This document shows, piece by piece, positions 28,911 to 37,552 of a stretch of 64,000 bases of DNA. The first letter of the stretch is position 1. Each line of letters starts with the position of its first letter. Both the position numbers and the translations under genes were made by a program. The stretch lies in the NCBI GenBank assembly GCA_010084195.1, contig RGPS01000001.1, forward strand, positions 1-64,000, given 5' to 3'. The notes under the pieces are model-generated. The model saw nothing but the letters and a program-made list of their open reading frames with translations. It ran no database searches and was not told the DNA's origin. This DNA is from Terriglobia bacterium (GTDB lineage Bacteria; Acidobacteriota; Terriglobia; Bryobacterales; Bryobacteraceae).

Positions 28911-29207
28911 TTACGCTTTGCGGGCTTTGAAGCCACACTTAGCGATGAAGTCAACCAGTTGTTTTTCGTTCGTCAGCCGACTGTCATAACCAACTTCCGC
29001 TGATTTTCCCGGGTAGCTGGCCGAGACGCGGACTACCCCTTTTTCCATTTTGAGAAGGGTTTCAAGCCCGACCGCGCACGTGATGCAGGTGTAGCCCTCC
29101 ACCGAGAACTTAACGGCAGCGGTTTCTTTCGGCGCGGCACCTTCCAGCGTCAGGCTTCCAGCAGGCATGGTGACGGCTATATCGCGGATGAAGTTCCTGC
29201 GATCCAT
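28911..29207 (-). CDS. Heavy-metal-associated (HMA) domain protein with Tat-like N-terminus
   Basis: VEGYTCITCAVGLETLL HMA CxxC motif; MDRRNFIRDIAVTMPAG. Confidence 0.82.
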   Translation of the reverse strand: MDRRNFIRDIAVTMPAGSLTLEGAAPKETAAVKFSVEGYTCITCAVGLETLLKMEKGVVRVSASYPGKSAEVGYDSRLTNEKQLVDFIAKCGFKARKA

Positions 29208-29226
29208 TTGAACATTATTGAAGCTT

Positions 29227-30345
29227 TTATTGGACACGGGATACGAGGGTGGCGAGCAGGGCCACCCGATCTGCCAGGCGGTTGGTCAGCAGGCTTTCGT
29301 GGGCCGCGTGTGCTCCTTCGCCAACCGCCCCCAGGCCATCCAGGGTCGGCACACCGAGCGCGGCGGTGAAGTTGCCGTCTGATCCGCCCCCGGTTGCCGA
29401 TTCAGTGACTTCAATGCCCATTTCACGACCTGCCTGCTGAGCAAGCCGAAGCAACTTCACGACACCCGCGCTGCGTTCCATGGGCGGCCGATTGATGCCT
29501 CCGGAAAGTTCCAGAGTACAGCGTTTGTCAATCGGTTTCAGGGCCCGGAATCGCTTATCGAGCCTTGCGGCGTCGATAATTCGGGGCGTTCTGGCGTCGA
29601 TATGCATTTCGGCCGCTTCCGCGATGACGTTGGAACGTGTGCCGCCGGAGATTGTCCCGGGGTTTACCGTAATCCCCCGCTTCAGATCGGTAAAGCCGGC
29701 GATGCGTTCGATCTGCCTGGATAGTTCGAGGATGGCGCTGGCCCCCTTCTCGAAGTCGACGCCGGAGTGCGACGCAATTCCCCTGACCCGTAATCGGTAA
29801 TCGCTAATACCCTTGCGGGCGGTTTTGAGTTTGCCTTCGAGGCCCGTGCCCGGCTCCAAAACGAGGACTGCTTTGCTGAGCAGAGCCTGTTTCTCGGTAA
29901 GCGCCCGGGAAGTCCGGCTGCCGGTTTCCTCATCTGAATTTACCTGCAGGACAACACGATGCGGGACCGCGATGTTGTGTTCCCGCAGCGCCTTCATCGC
30001 GAATACAAACATGGCGAGGCCTGCTTTCATGTCGAGGACCCCGGGACCCCAAAGACGGCCCCCATCGTGACGAAACGGCATGATCTGCAGGGTGCCGTTC
30101 GGCCAGACGGTGTCGCCATGTCCAAGGGCCAGGATCTGCCCTTCTTTTTTGCGACCAGGAAGCTTGAACTCGCAAAGCAGATGGGTGTCGACACGCTTGC
30201 ACTTTGCGTGGCCGCCGAGCGCATCGGCAAACAGGTCCATGAACCGCTTCAGGCCTTCGGGTGAATCGCTGGGCGATTCACAAACGACCAGTTCGCGGAT
30301 AAAGGAAATCAGTTCGGCTTCGTGAGCCCTGGCCCAGTTGATCAT
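29227..30345 (-). CDS. M20 family metallopeptidase (CPG2/glutamate carboxypeptidase-like)
   Basis: LGHGDTVWP, GPGVLDMKAGLAMFVFAM, NSDEETGS, GGGSDGNF. Confidence 0.93.
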   Translation of the reverse strand: MINWARAHEAELISFIRELVVCESPSDSPEGLKRFMDLFADALGGHAKCKRVDTHLLCEFKLPGRKKEGQILALGHGDTVWPNGTLQIMPFRHDGGRLWGPGVLDMKAGLAMFVFAMKALREHNIAVPHRVVLQVNSDEETGSRTSRALTEKQALLSKAVLVLEPGTGLEGKLKTARKGISDYRLRVRGIASHSGVDFEKGASAILELSRQIERIAGFTDLKRGITVNPGTISGGTRSNVIAEAAEMHIDARTPRIIDAARLDKRFRALKPIDKRCTLELSGGINRPPMERSAGVVKLLRLAQQAGREMGIEVTESATGGGSDGNFTAALGVPTLDGLGAVGEGAHAAHESLLTNRLADRVALLATLVSRVQ

Positions 30346-30959
30346 TTTGGCGGAAAGGCGTATTGTGCCCGAAATTCGGCTTGCGGGGCGGCCAGTGGCG
30401 AAACCGGTTCCTGCTCCCGGTAAACGTGTATGGCGGTATATTCGCCGTCAGTGGGGTTTCGGTGGACGATCAGGCGGCGGGCGTTTACGTCCAGCACCCA
30501 AAAGTCCGCAATACCCGCCCGGGCGTAGAGTGCAGCCTTGGTTTTGAGATCCAGATAGAGCGTGGAATCGGAGACTTCGATAACCAGCCGGACATCCGAC
30601 GGACCAGGGTTTTTAGTCAGGAACTCCGTCATCGGCCGAGTCAGAACGATTAAATCGGGCTCGGGTTCGTTGGCTGTGTTGTCGTCGCCCGCGACATCTA
30701 TCGGGGCTTCCTGATGAACAAAGCCCGCTCCAAAAGCTTCGCGCAGCCATGAAAAGAGCAAGGCCACCGCAATGACGTGAGGACGATTCTTCCCCAGCTT
30801 GTTAATCAGTTCTCCATCAATGAGTTCCAAATGCTCACCGGCCAGCAGGCCACTGGCGTCCAGAGCTTCACACTGAGCCCTGGTCCAGCGCTTTCTTGCG
30901 GGTGCAATGGCAATTGTTTCGACCGGGCCATCAATCAACGGCATGAGCGTGGTGTCCAC
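30342..30959 (-). CDS. Uma2 family endonuclease-like protein
   Basis: LIDGELINKLGKNRPH, EPEPDLIVL, VRLVIEVSDSTLYLDLKTKAALYARAGIADFWVLDV. Confidence 0.93.
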   Translation of the reverse strand: MDTTLMPLIDGPVETIAIAPARKRWTRAQCEALDASGLLAGEHLELIDGELINKLGKNRPHVIAVALLFSWLREAFGAGFVHQEAPIDVAGDDNTANEPEPDLIVLTRPMTEFLTKNPGPSDVRLVIEVSDSTLYLDLKTKAALYARAGIADFWVLDVNARRLIVHRNPTDGEYTAIHVYREQEPVSPLAAPQAEFRAQYAFPPK

Positions 30960-31030
30960 AAAATCATCATAGCGCCAAATGGCGAACAGGCGTCATCGCC
31001 TTGTGGGATGCCGAAGCGAGGATTTGGAGG

Positions 31031-31255
31031 CTATGACCGGAAAATGTAGCCGCGCCAGGCTCCACATCGGTCACATTTCACCAACGGGAGGAACCCGAGC
31101 ATTTTCGAGCGCCGCTTAGCCGGAAGTAACGGGGTCTGGCAGCGCCAGCAACCGCGACTAAAAATGATCTTGCCGACCCAATAGAGCGCCGTGGCCGCCA
31201 AAATCGCGACCAGCGCCGGCCAGCCAGCCCGCCAAATATCACCTAGGGATGCCAT
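31031..31255 (-). CDS. Small TM plus zinc-ribbon hypothetical protein
   Basis: One TM helix followed by CWRC...CDRC. Confidence 0.6.
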   Translation of the reverse strand: MASLGDIWRAGWPALVAILAATALYWVGKIIFSRGCWRCQTPLLPAKRRSKMLGFLPLVKCDRCGAWRGYIFRS

Positions 31256-31280
31256 TGTATTCCCGCGAAAGGAGATTTCA

Positions 31281-31946
31281 TTATACGTTCCCGCTCGAAA
31301 TTAGGGGCTTGTGCCGTTGCTCCGGTTCAGCAGACACCCCGGCGGAGTAGAGTCGGGCAACCTCCGGCACCAGAGTTTCCGGCACCAGATGTTGCCAGGC
31401 TTCCTTCATTTCCACACGGCGACGGACCTCGGAAGAGGACACATCATTGAAGTCCGCTTCCAGCTGGAGCGGGATGACGCGGCTTGCCAGGTGGCTCGCC
31501 GCCGTGTACTCACCTTGCCTCGATGCCACCAGCAGAGGATGAGCCGCCAGCATTTCCTCAAAGACTCCCGGCCGGCCGTAGTCCCAGGTGGCGATACGCT
31601 CCACCGCATCCCTGCCACAGATGACCCCGATTTCGACCTCCGGGCCGCAACTCACGGAAGCCTCCCGGGCCATCTCAATGTGTAGATTCGTTTCCGACAC
31701 TGCGGCGGAGAAGGCGTCGCAGGTTCGGGCCAGCTGGCGGAGCATTTCCTGACGCTGCTCAAAGCTGGCTCCGTCAAAGCTCTTGTGCGGGAAAGACTTC
31801 GGCAGGATCCAGATGACTTCGTCGGCCCACTGCAGCGAGGCCTGGGCAATCGCGACATGGGCAACCGTTGGCGGATTCCAGGCCCCAGGGAAGATGGCGA
31901 TCCGGGCGGGCTGCAAACTGGCGCGGTGAAGAAAATTCAAAGCCAT
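31281..31946 (-). CDS. NadD-like nucleotidyltransferase
   Basis: IFPGAWNPPTVAHVAIA, VICGRDAVERIATWDYG, VSSSEVRRRV. Confidence 0.78.
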   Translation of the reverse strand: MALNFLHRASLQPARIAIFPGAWNPPTVAHVAIAQASLQWADEVIWILPKSFPHKSFDGASFEQRQEMLRQLARTCDAFSAAVSETNLHIEMAREASVSCGPEVEIGVICGRDAVERIATWDYGRPGVFEEMLAAHPLLVASRQGEYTAASHLASRVIPLQLEADFNDVSSSEVRRRVEMKEAWQHLVPETLVPEVARLYSAGVSAEPEQRHKPLISSGNV

Positions 31947-31951
31947 TCCCG

Positions 31952-33760
31952 CTATTCGGGCCCAAACGCCAGGAGGACATTGCCGGGGATACCGCCGAAC
32001 GAGCCGTAACCGGACCCGGTGAACAGCATGCCACCGGCCACAACCGGCCCCCCTGCATCAAATGATCCGCCCACACCTTTCAGGCCGTTGACGGTGGCGA
32101 ACTCGTGTGTCGCATCGTAGTCCCAGATGATTGCACCGGTAGTGGCAGCGTAGGCCCGGATATGCCCATCCAGCGATCCGGACAGCACCGCTCCGGGCAC
32201 AGCGGTCACCGCTGCGGATTGCGCAGCCTTACATAAGGGCTTACCCTGACAGAACTCATTCGGCTTCTGCCAGATCCGCTCTCCATTGTTAACGTTCAGC
32301 GCGAAGAGTCCGCCCGTACTACCGGGAACCAACACATCGGACAGCGCTACGTACACCCGTTGCCCATCGCTCGCCGGGCCCCACTGAATTCCCCCGAGGG
32401 CGCCACCTTTCCCGACTCGTTCCTGCCACAGAATCTCGCCCTTGCGATCAGGGTCCACTGCGTGGATAACTCCCGATTTCTGCCCCAACAGCAGAGCACG
32501 GCGGCCCGAACTCAGTTTCACCAAAATGGCAGCGGCTCCGAAATCATGATCGGGACCTTCGGAGTCCGGGCAGTTGGCCTTCGTCGGCGAAACGCAGGTG
32601 GTGTTGAAGGCGTCACCCTTCGTGAACTGTTTCGACCAGACCAGGCGGCCATCCTTAGGGTCGAGGGCAAGGAGTGCGTCGCTGGTATCGGTGGTGGGGT
32701 CGGAGTAGTTGTCTCCGGTCGTTACGTAAAGCAGGTTCCGCTCCACATCAAAGGTGGGTGTTGCCCAGATGCCTGCGCCGGAGGGTCCCAGAACATCGAC
32801 ACCCCGCTTGCTCCTGGCACGAGGCGTGGGCGGTTCGGAGGTGGTCCAGGTTTTCCAGATCACGGCACCATCGGCTGGGTTGAGGGCCAGAACACTTCCC
32901 CGAAACGTACAGCAGACGTAACCAGGTTTCGCCGCTTCGGGTTCCTCACGTGAGGCTACGCCCAGATAGATGCGCCCGTTGTGCACCAGTGGCGTTGACG
33001 TGACCATGGCGAAGGGGCTGTCGTCCACCTTGCGGCTCCAGATTCTGGCACCCGTACCGGCATCGAGCGCTGTCACGTTACCGGCGACGTCGCCGGCCAG
33101 GACGAGCGTCGTGTTTGCTGTTTGGGCGATGGCCAGGCCGGAACGCACCTGAGCCGGGATCTTCGAGATCCAGTGGCTGCAACCCGTTCTGGCATCCAAC
33201 GAGTACACGCTCCCATCCGTGCCACCGACAAAAACGCGACCTTCCAGCACGACAGGCTGTGACCGCATGGCGGTAGCGTCCGGGATGGCAAACGCCCACT
33301 TAAGTTTCAGTTTGGGAATGTCAGCCGCAGCCAGGCCGCCCGCCTTCTGGAATCGCCAGTTCTCAGGGCCGCCGCCCCAACTTTCCCATTTGGCTCCCGT
33401 ACCCCGGGGAGACCAGCCTGGCTCGGCAGCACACTGGTTGGACCGTTTGCCGACCGTTGGTGCCGCTGGCGCAAGCCCCAGCCATGCCGCGACGGCAGTT
33501 CGTTCCGTCGCCGTAAGTCTCGCTCCCTGCGCCTGCATCACCCCTGAGTCCAAAGCCTGAACAATTTGTGCAGGGGTCCTTGTCTTTAGGCCTGCCATAT
33601 CGGGAATGCGGGCCCCGGGTCGCGCATTTTCGTGGCAGACTGCACAGTTCTGGCGGAAGACAATTGCGCCCGGCGGATCATCAACCGCCTGAAGCTTTGT
33701 CACGGAGAGGAGCGTCAGAGCAAGCCATTGCCAGCGTTGGATTTGAGCACGAGTACTCAT
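31952..33760 (-). CDS. PQQ-binding beta-propeller protein with N-terminal cytochrome c domain (polyvinyl-alcohol-dehydrogenase-like)
   Basis: CAVCH heme motif; PQQ propeller repeats (ALDAGTGARIWS, ALDPKDGRLVWS); GPDHDFGAAAILVK. Confidence 0.85.
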   Translation of the reverse strand: MSTRAQIQRWQWLALTLLSVTKLQAVDDPPGAIVFRQNCAVCHENARPGARIPDMAGLKTRTPAQIVQALDSGVMQAQGARLTATERTAVAAWLGLAPAAPTVGKRSNQCAAEPGWSPRGTGAKWESWGGGPENWRFQKAGGLAAADIPKLKLKWAFAIPDATAMRSQPVVLEGRVFVGGTDGSVYSLDARTGCSHWISKIPAQVRSGLAIAQTANTTLVLAGDVAGNVTALDAGTGARIWSRKVDDSPFAMVTSTPLVHNGRIYLGVASREEPEAAKPGYVCCTFRGSVLALNPADGAVIWKTWTTSEPPTPRARSKRGVDVLGPSGAGIWATPTFDVERNLLYVTTGDNYSDPTTDTSDALLALDPKDGRLVWSKQFTKGDAFNTTCVSPTKANCPDSEGPDHDFGAAAILVKLSSGRRALLLGQKSGVIHAVDPDRKGEILWQERVGKGGALGGIQWGPASDGQRVYVALSDVLVPGSTGGLFALNVNNGERIWQKPNEFCQGKPLCKAAQSAAVTAVPGAVLSGSLDGHIRAYAATTGAIIWDYDATHEFATVNGLKGVGGSFDAGGPVVAGGMLFTGSGYGSFGGIPGNVLLAFGPE

Positions 33761-33800
33761 ATTTGGAGCCAAGCGTACCACAGATCGTAAACTGATCTTA

Positions 33801-34688
33801 GTGGATCTGGTTACTATTGGGCCGCGCGCTCCATCCCGCCCAAATTGGCTTCGTGCTCCGGCACCGGTGGGCGATAATTACCGCGAACTGAAGCAGTTGA
33901 TCACCGACCTGAAGCTCCACACGGTCTGTGAGAGTGCAGCGTGTCCCAACATAGGGGAATGCTGGAATCGGCGGACCGCTACTTTCATGATTCTGGGGAA
34001 TGTCTGCACGCGCCGCTGTGGCTTTTGTGCGGTGCAAAAAGGTGCTCCCCTGCCGGTGGATCTGGATGAGCCCGAGCGAGTCGGTGAAGCTGTCTACCGC
34101 ATGGGCCTCAGTTATGCCGTGGTCACGAGCGTCAACCGGGATGACCGCAAGGATGGCGGCGCGGAGCTTTTCGCCTTAACGATAGAAGCGATTCGCCGCC
34201 GGGTTCCGGGATGCAAAGTGGAAGTTCTGGTTCCCGATTTCCAGGGGAATCGGGACGCCATGAAGATCGTGATGGATGCGAAGCCAGACGTTCTAAATCA
34301 CAATACCGAGACGGTTCCTAGACTTTACCGCCAGGTGCGCCTGGGTGCTCGCTATGAACGTTCGCTGGGCATGTTGCAGTATGCGAAGGAACTTGTGCCC
34401 TCGACGCCGGTTAAATCCGGCCTGATGTTGGGGTTGGGCGAATCGATGGATGAGGTTCGGGAAGTGATGGCGGACCTACAGAGACATCGAGTGGATATTC
34501 TGACGCTGGGCCAGTATCTGAGACCTTCGCCGAAGCATCTGCCCATCATTCGCTATGTTTCACCTGAGGAATTTGCTGAGTTGCGGCGCTTTGGTATGGG
34601 CCTGGGTTTTGCCCACGTGGAAGCTGGACCGCTGGTTCGCAGTTCGTATCACGCAGACGATTCCCACGCGTCGGCTTCCGTTCAGTAA
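33801..34688 (+). CDS. lipA: Lipoyl synthase
   Basis: CESAACPNIGEC, CTRRCGFC, GLGE, RSSYHAD. Confidence 0.97.
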   Translation: MDLVTIGPRAPSRPNWLRAPAPVGDNYRELKQLITDLKLHTVCESAACPNIGECWNRRTATFMILGNVCTRRCGFCAVQKGAPLPVDLDEPERVGEAVYRMGLSYAVVTSVNRDDRKDGGAELFALTIEAIRRRVPGCKVEVLVPDFQGNRDAMKIVMDAKPDVLNHNTETVPRLYRQVRLGARYERSLGMLQYAKELVPSTPVKSGLMLGLGESMDEVREVMADLQRHRVDILTLGQYLRPSPKHLPIIRYVSPEEFAELRRFGMGLGFAHVEAGPLVRSSYHADDSHASASVQ

Positions 34689-34727
34689 AGCTTCGGTTCA
34701 GCAAAGCTTCGGTTCAGTAAGCTTTAC
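34679..34727. repeat. 16-bp imperfect tandem repeat across the lipA stop codon
   Basis: cgttcagtaaagcttc / ggttcagcaaagcttc / ggttcagtaagcttta. Confidence 0.8.
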
Positions 34728-34736
34728 GCGTCCAGC

Positions 34737-34985
34737 TTACTGAATGAAACCAACGGGCTGCAGGCAAAAGTGGGAGTCACTATGGGCTTCAATCAAGCCG
34801 GCGGTACGGACCACCGCTTCTTTGAAACCCAAATTGTCCCCGGGGATGCTCAACCGCTCCCCACTCCACTTGTCATATTCCACGATTGAAAAACGCAGGG
34901 TCATCGGATCGAGGGCCCCGGCCATGAGCGCTTCACTGCGGAGAGCGTCGAGGCTGGTACTAAGATCTTGATCTGGCATTGTCAT
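34737..34985 (-). CDS. Hypothetical protein
   Basis: 82-aa ORF in the gap, convergent with lipA. Confidence 0.55.
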   Translation of the reverse strand: MTMPDQDLSTSLDALRSEALMAGALDPMTLRFSIVEYDKWSGERLSIPGDNLGFKEAVVRTAGLIEAHSDSHFCLQPVGFIQ

Positions 34986-35117
34986 CCCTATTGTTCGTTA
35001 CGAGTGTCACTATTATATGAGTGCGCAGAGCACAGAAATAGTTTCGGAAGTTTTTTGTTCAAGGTACTAGGACTCGATGTGGGGCGTGGTGGATAATGAG
35101 GCAGGACACCGATTCCA

Positions 35118-36584
35118 ATGGTCGAAGACCTTATCCAACGCGCCCGGCGCCGTTTGTTGTTGAATGAAACCTTCGCGCAGACCGCATTTGTGGCTGCCGT
35201 GATGGCTGGCGGTTTCGCCCTCATCCTTGTTGTGGGGACCAGATATTTGGAGTGGTGGTCGCTGGCGTTGTTTGCGGTTGCAGGCATCGGCTTAGGTATC
35301 TATCGGATGCTGAAGGCTTCTCCTACACCCTACGCTGCGGCTTTGAAGCTGGATTCCAGTGCAGAACTGAACGACTCTCTCTCGACCGCGTTTCACTTCA
35401 CCACCACCAAAGCGAACTCTGCCTTCGTGGCGGTCCAGCGGTCTCAGGCCGAACGTGCCGCTGCCGGAGTTGCGCTGGAGGAAGCGGTACCCTTCACGCG
35501 GCCACCCGCCCTCTACGCCATGGCGGCACTGGCGGTTTTTGCCTCCCTCCTCATCGGCTTGCGCTTCGCCGGGGGAAATGGTCTTGATTTGGCCCGCCCC
35601 ATCACGGAAGTTCTGTTTGAAGATCAGGCGGCGCAGAAGCTGGCAAAGAAGCGCTCCTATATGGACCCGGCCCAGCGTCAGAAGCTGGAAAACACGGAAT
35701 CCCTCCTGGCCAAACTCGGCGTGCCTCTGAATCCCGACGGTAAGGATGACCCCGAGGCTGCCCTCGATAAGGCCATTCAGGACGCGTTGGGGAACGCTCC
35801 CGCAGCCGGTGAGAAGGGCGAGAAGGGGCAGGGCGGCAAGTCCGATGACGGCAAGGCCGGAGCCGGGCAGCCGCAGGAACCTGGCGGCGATCCGATGGAG
35901 GACAAAAAAGCGGACGGCGGTGAGCAGGAGAACGAGGGGAAACCCGGGGGCCAGGAAAGCAAGTCGGGCGACAAGGCGGGGAAGAACTCAAACGGGGACA
36001 GCAACCAAAGCCTCCTCTCCAAGCTGAAGGATGCCGTTAAAGATCTGATGAACAAGGCAGGCAAGCAGAATCAGGGCAGCGATAAGGCCGATAATCAGCA
36101 AGCCGCCAAGGCGGAGAAGCAGGGCGAGAAGGGGAATTCCGGCAAAGGCCAGGATCAGAAGGGCCAGCAGCAGGCAGATTCCCAAAATGGCGAGCAAAGC
36201 GCCGATTCCCAGGACGGCCAACAGGCTGAAGCCAAGGCCGGGTCAAAGAGTTCGCAACAGTCAGCACAATCCGGAAGCGGTACCGGGGCTCAGGATGGTT
36301 CCAAAGAGATGCACGCTGCTGAGCAACTCAAAGCGATGGGCAAGATCAGCGAAATCATCGGCAAACGCGCGCAGAGTGTTTCAGGCGAAACGTCTATCGA
36401 GGTCCAGTCCGGGAATCAGCAACTGCGCACTGCCTACTCGAAAGAGAAATCGAATCACGGGCAGGCGGACAGCGATGTCAGTCGGGATGAAGTCCCTGTC
36501 TCCCTTCAGCCCTATGTTCAGCAGTACTTCGAACAGGTGCGGAAGGCCTCAGCCCCGAAAAGCCGCGCCGCTGACAAGAAGTAG
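35118..36584 (+). CDS. Membrane protein with long low-complexity hydrophilic region
   Basis: Two N-terminal TM helices, then G/K/Q/E/S/D-rich repetitive region. Confidence 0.8.
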   Translation: MVEDLIQRARRRLLLNETFAQTAFVAAVMAGGFALILVVGTRYLEWWSLALFAVAGIGLGIYRMLKASPTPYAAALKLDSSAELNDSLSTAFHFTTTKANSAFVAVQRSQAERAAAGVALEEAVPFTRPPALYAMAALAVFASLLIGLRFAGGNGLDLARPITEVLFEDQAAQKLAKKRSYMDPAQRQKLENTESLLAKLGVPLNPDGKDDPEAALDKAIQDALGNAPAAGEKGEKGQGGKSDDGKAGAGQPQEPGGDPMEDKKADGGEQENEGKPGGQESKSGDKAGKNSNGDSNQSLLSKLKDAVKDLMNKAGKQNQGSDKADNQQAAKAEKQGEKGNSGKGQDQKGQQQADSQNGEQSADSQDGQQAEAKAGSKSSQQSAQSGSGTGAQDGSKEMHAAEQLKAMGKISEIIGKRAQSVSGETSIEVQSGNQQLRTAYSKEKSNHGQADSDVSRDEVPVSLQPYVQQYFEQVRKASAPKSRAADKK

Positions 36585-36597
36585 CGCGGCGTTCTAT

Positions 36598-36665
36598 TAA
36601 AAAAGCCGGGGCTCAGGCGGTAAAAAAGCCGGGGCTCAGGCGGTAAAAAAGCCGGGCCTCAGGCC
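36598..36665 (-). repeat. Three tandem copies of a 23-bp terminator-like unit
   Basis: TAAAAAAGCCGGGGCTCAGGCGG repeated at 36598, 36621, 36644 (last copy diverged); on minus strand GC-rich segment followed by T6. Confidence 0.85.
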
Positions 36666-37357
36666 GACAAACCACCTTGCTCCATTAGGTCTTTCAGTTC
36701 CCGTTCGAAGACAATAATGCTCTTTCGGGAGTAGTCCAGGCAGCGTTTTCGTCGCAGAGCGTTCATGTAGTGGGTGACGATTTCGCGAGAGGTTCCCACA
36801 TACTGTGAGATCAGTTCGTGGGTGAACGCAATCATTTCCACCCCGCCGTTCGCCGCAGGGACGCCCAGGCGCTTGGCGAAACGCAGCAGCGCTCGCACCA
36901 GGCGGCGTTCGATATCTTCCAGTGAAAAACTCTGAATCCGGTTCCCGAAGTCCAGGGACCGTCCCACCGCGAGCTGCATGAGGGCAAGGCTCAGTTCCGG
37001 GCGTCTCCTGCTCAGTTCGCGAATGTCCTTTGCATTCCAGTACATGACCCGGACACTGTCCAGCGCGACGGCGAGTTCGTTCAGTGGCGCGCCCAGCAGT
37101 GAGGACTCACCGAAAAACTCGTCTGTCTGGTAGACATCCATTACCACTTGTCGGCCATCCGCAGTCTCACGGCAGATCTTGACCTTGCCGGCAAGAACCA
37201 CGAACAGGGCATTTGGTGCTGAACCGGGTCCGTAGATCGTTTCGTTCCTTCGGAATTCCCCGATGGCAGACACCGGTAGGTGTGCCAGCGGATCTTCAAT
37301 TGCTATTGCATTTGCTCCGGAGAGCACCCCTGGAAATCTCATATGATCCTCCATCAT
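36659..37357 (-). CDS. Crp/Fnr family transcriptional regulator
   Basis: cNMP domain (YGPGSAPNALFVVLAGKVKI...DEFFGESSLLG) and HTH (THELISQYVGTSREIVTHYMNALRRK). Confidence 0.93.
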   Translation of the reverse strand: MMEDHMRFPGVLSGANAIAIEDPLAHLPVSAIGEFRRNETIYGPGSAPNALFVVLAGKVKICRETADGRQVVMDVYQTDEFFGESSLLGAPLNELAVALDSVRVMYWNAKDIRELSRRRPELSLALMQLAVGRSLDFGNRIQSFSLEDIERRLVRALLRFAKRLGVPAANGGVEMIAFTHELISQYVGTSREIVTHYMNALRRKRCLDYSRKSIIVFERELKDLMEQGGLSA

Positions 37358-37525
37358 GTTTTTGCCGAACCCCCACTTTCGATATTTTAAAACAAGGCTG
37401 GCGTCTTTGTCACAAAGTTTACACAATCGCCGTACGAGCCTTCACTGTGACGGATGCAGGAAGGTTCCGCAAATTACTAAAAAAACGGCCCTTCTGCGGG
37501 TGGCTAGTAATAATTCGTACAATCC

Positions 37526-37543
37526 TTAGTACCAGGGGACTAA
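37526..37543. promoter_or_regulatory. Imperfect palindrome, candidate operator
   Basis: TTAGTACCAGGGGACTAA between divergent Crp-family gene and PLP decarboxylase gene. Confidence 0.4.
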
Positions 37544-37552
37544 TCTAAATAA

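Noticed and set aside
35790-36330. CRISPR-like repeats in the low-complexity gene
   Set aside because: Irregular protein-level compositional repeats, no constant DNA repeat with spacers.
36598-36665. CRISPR mini-array
   Set aside because: Units are directly adjacent 23-mers with no spacers.
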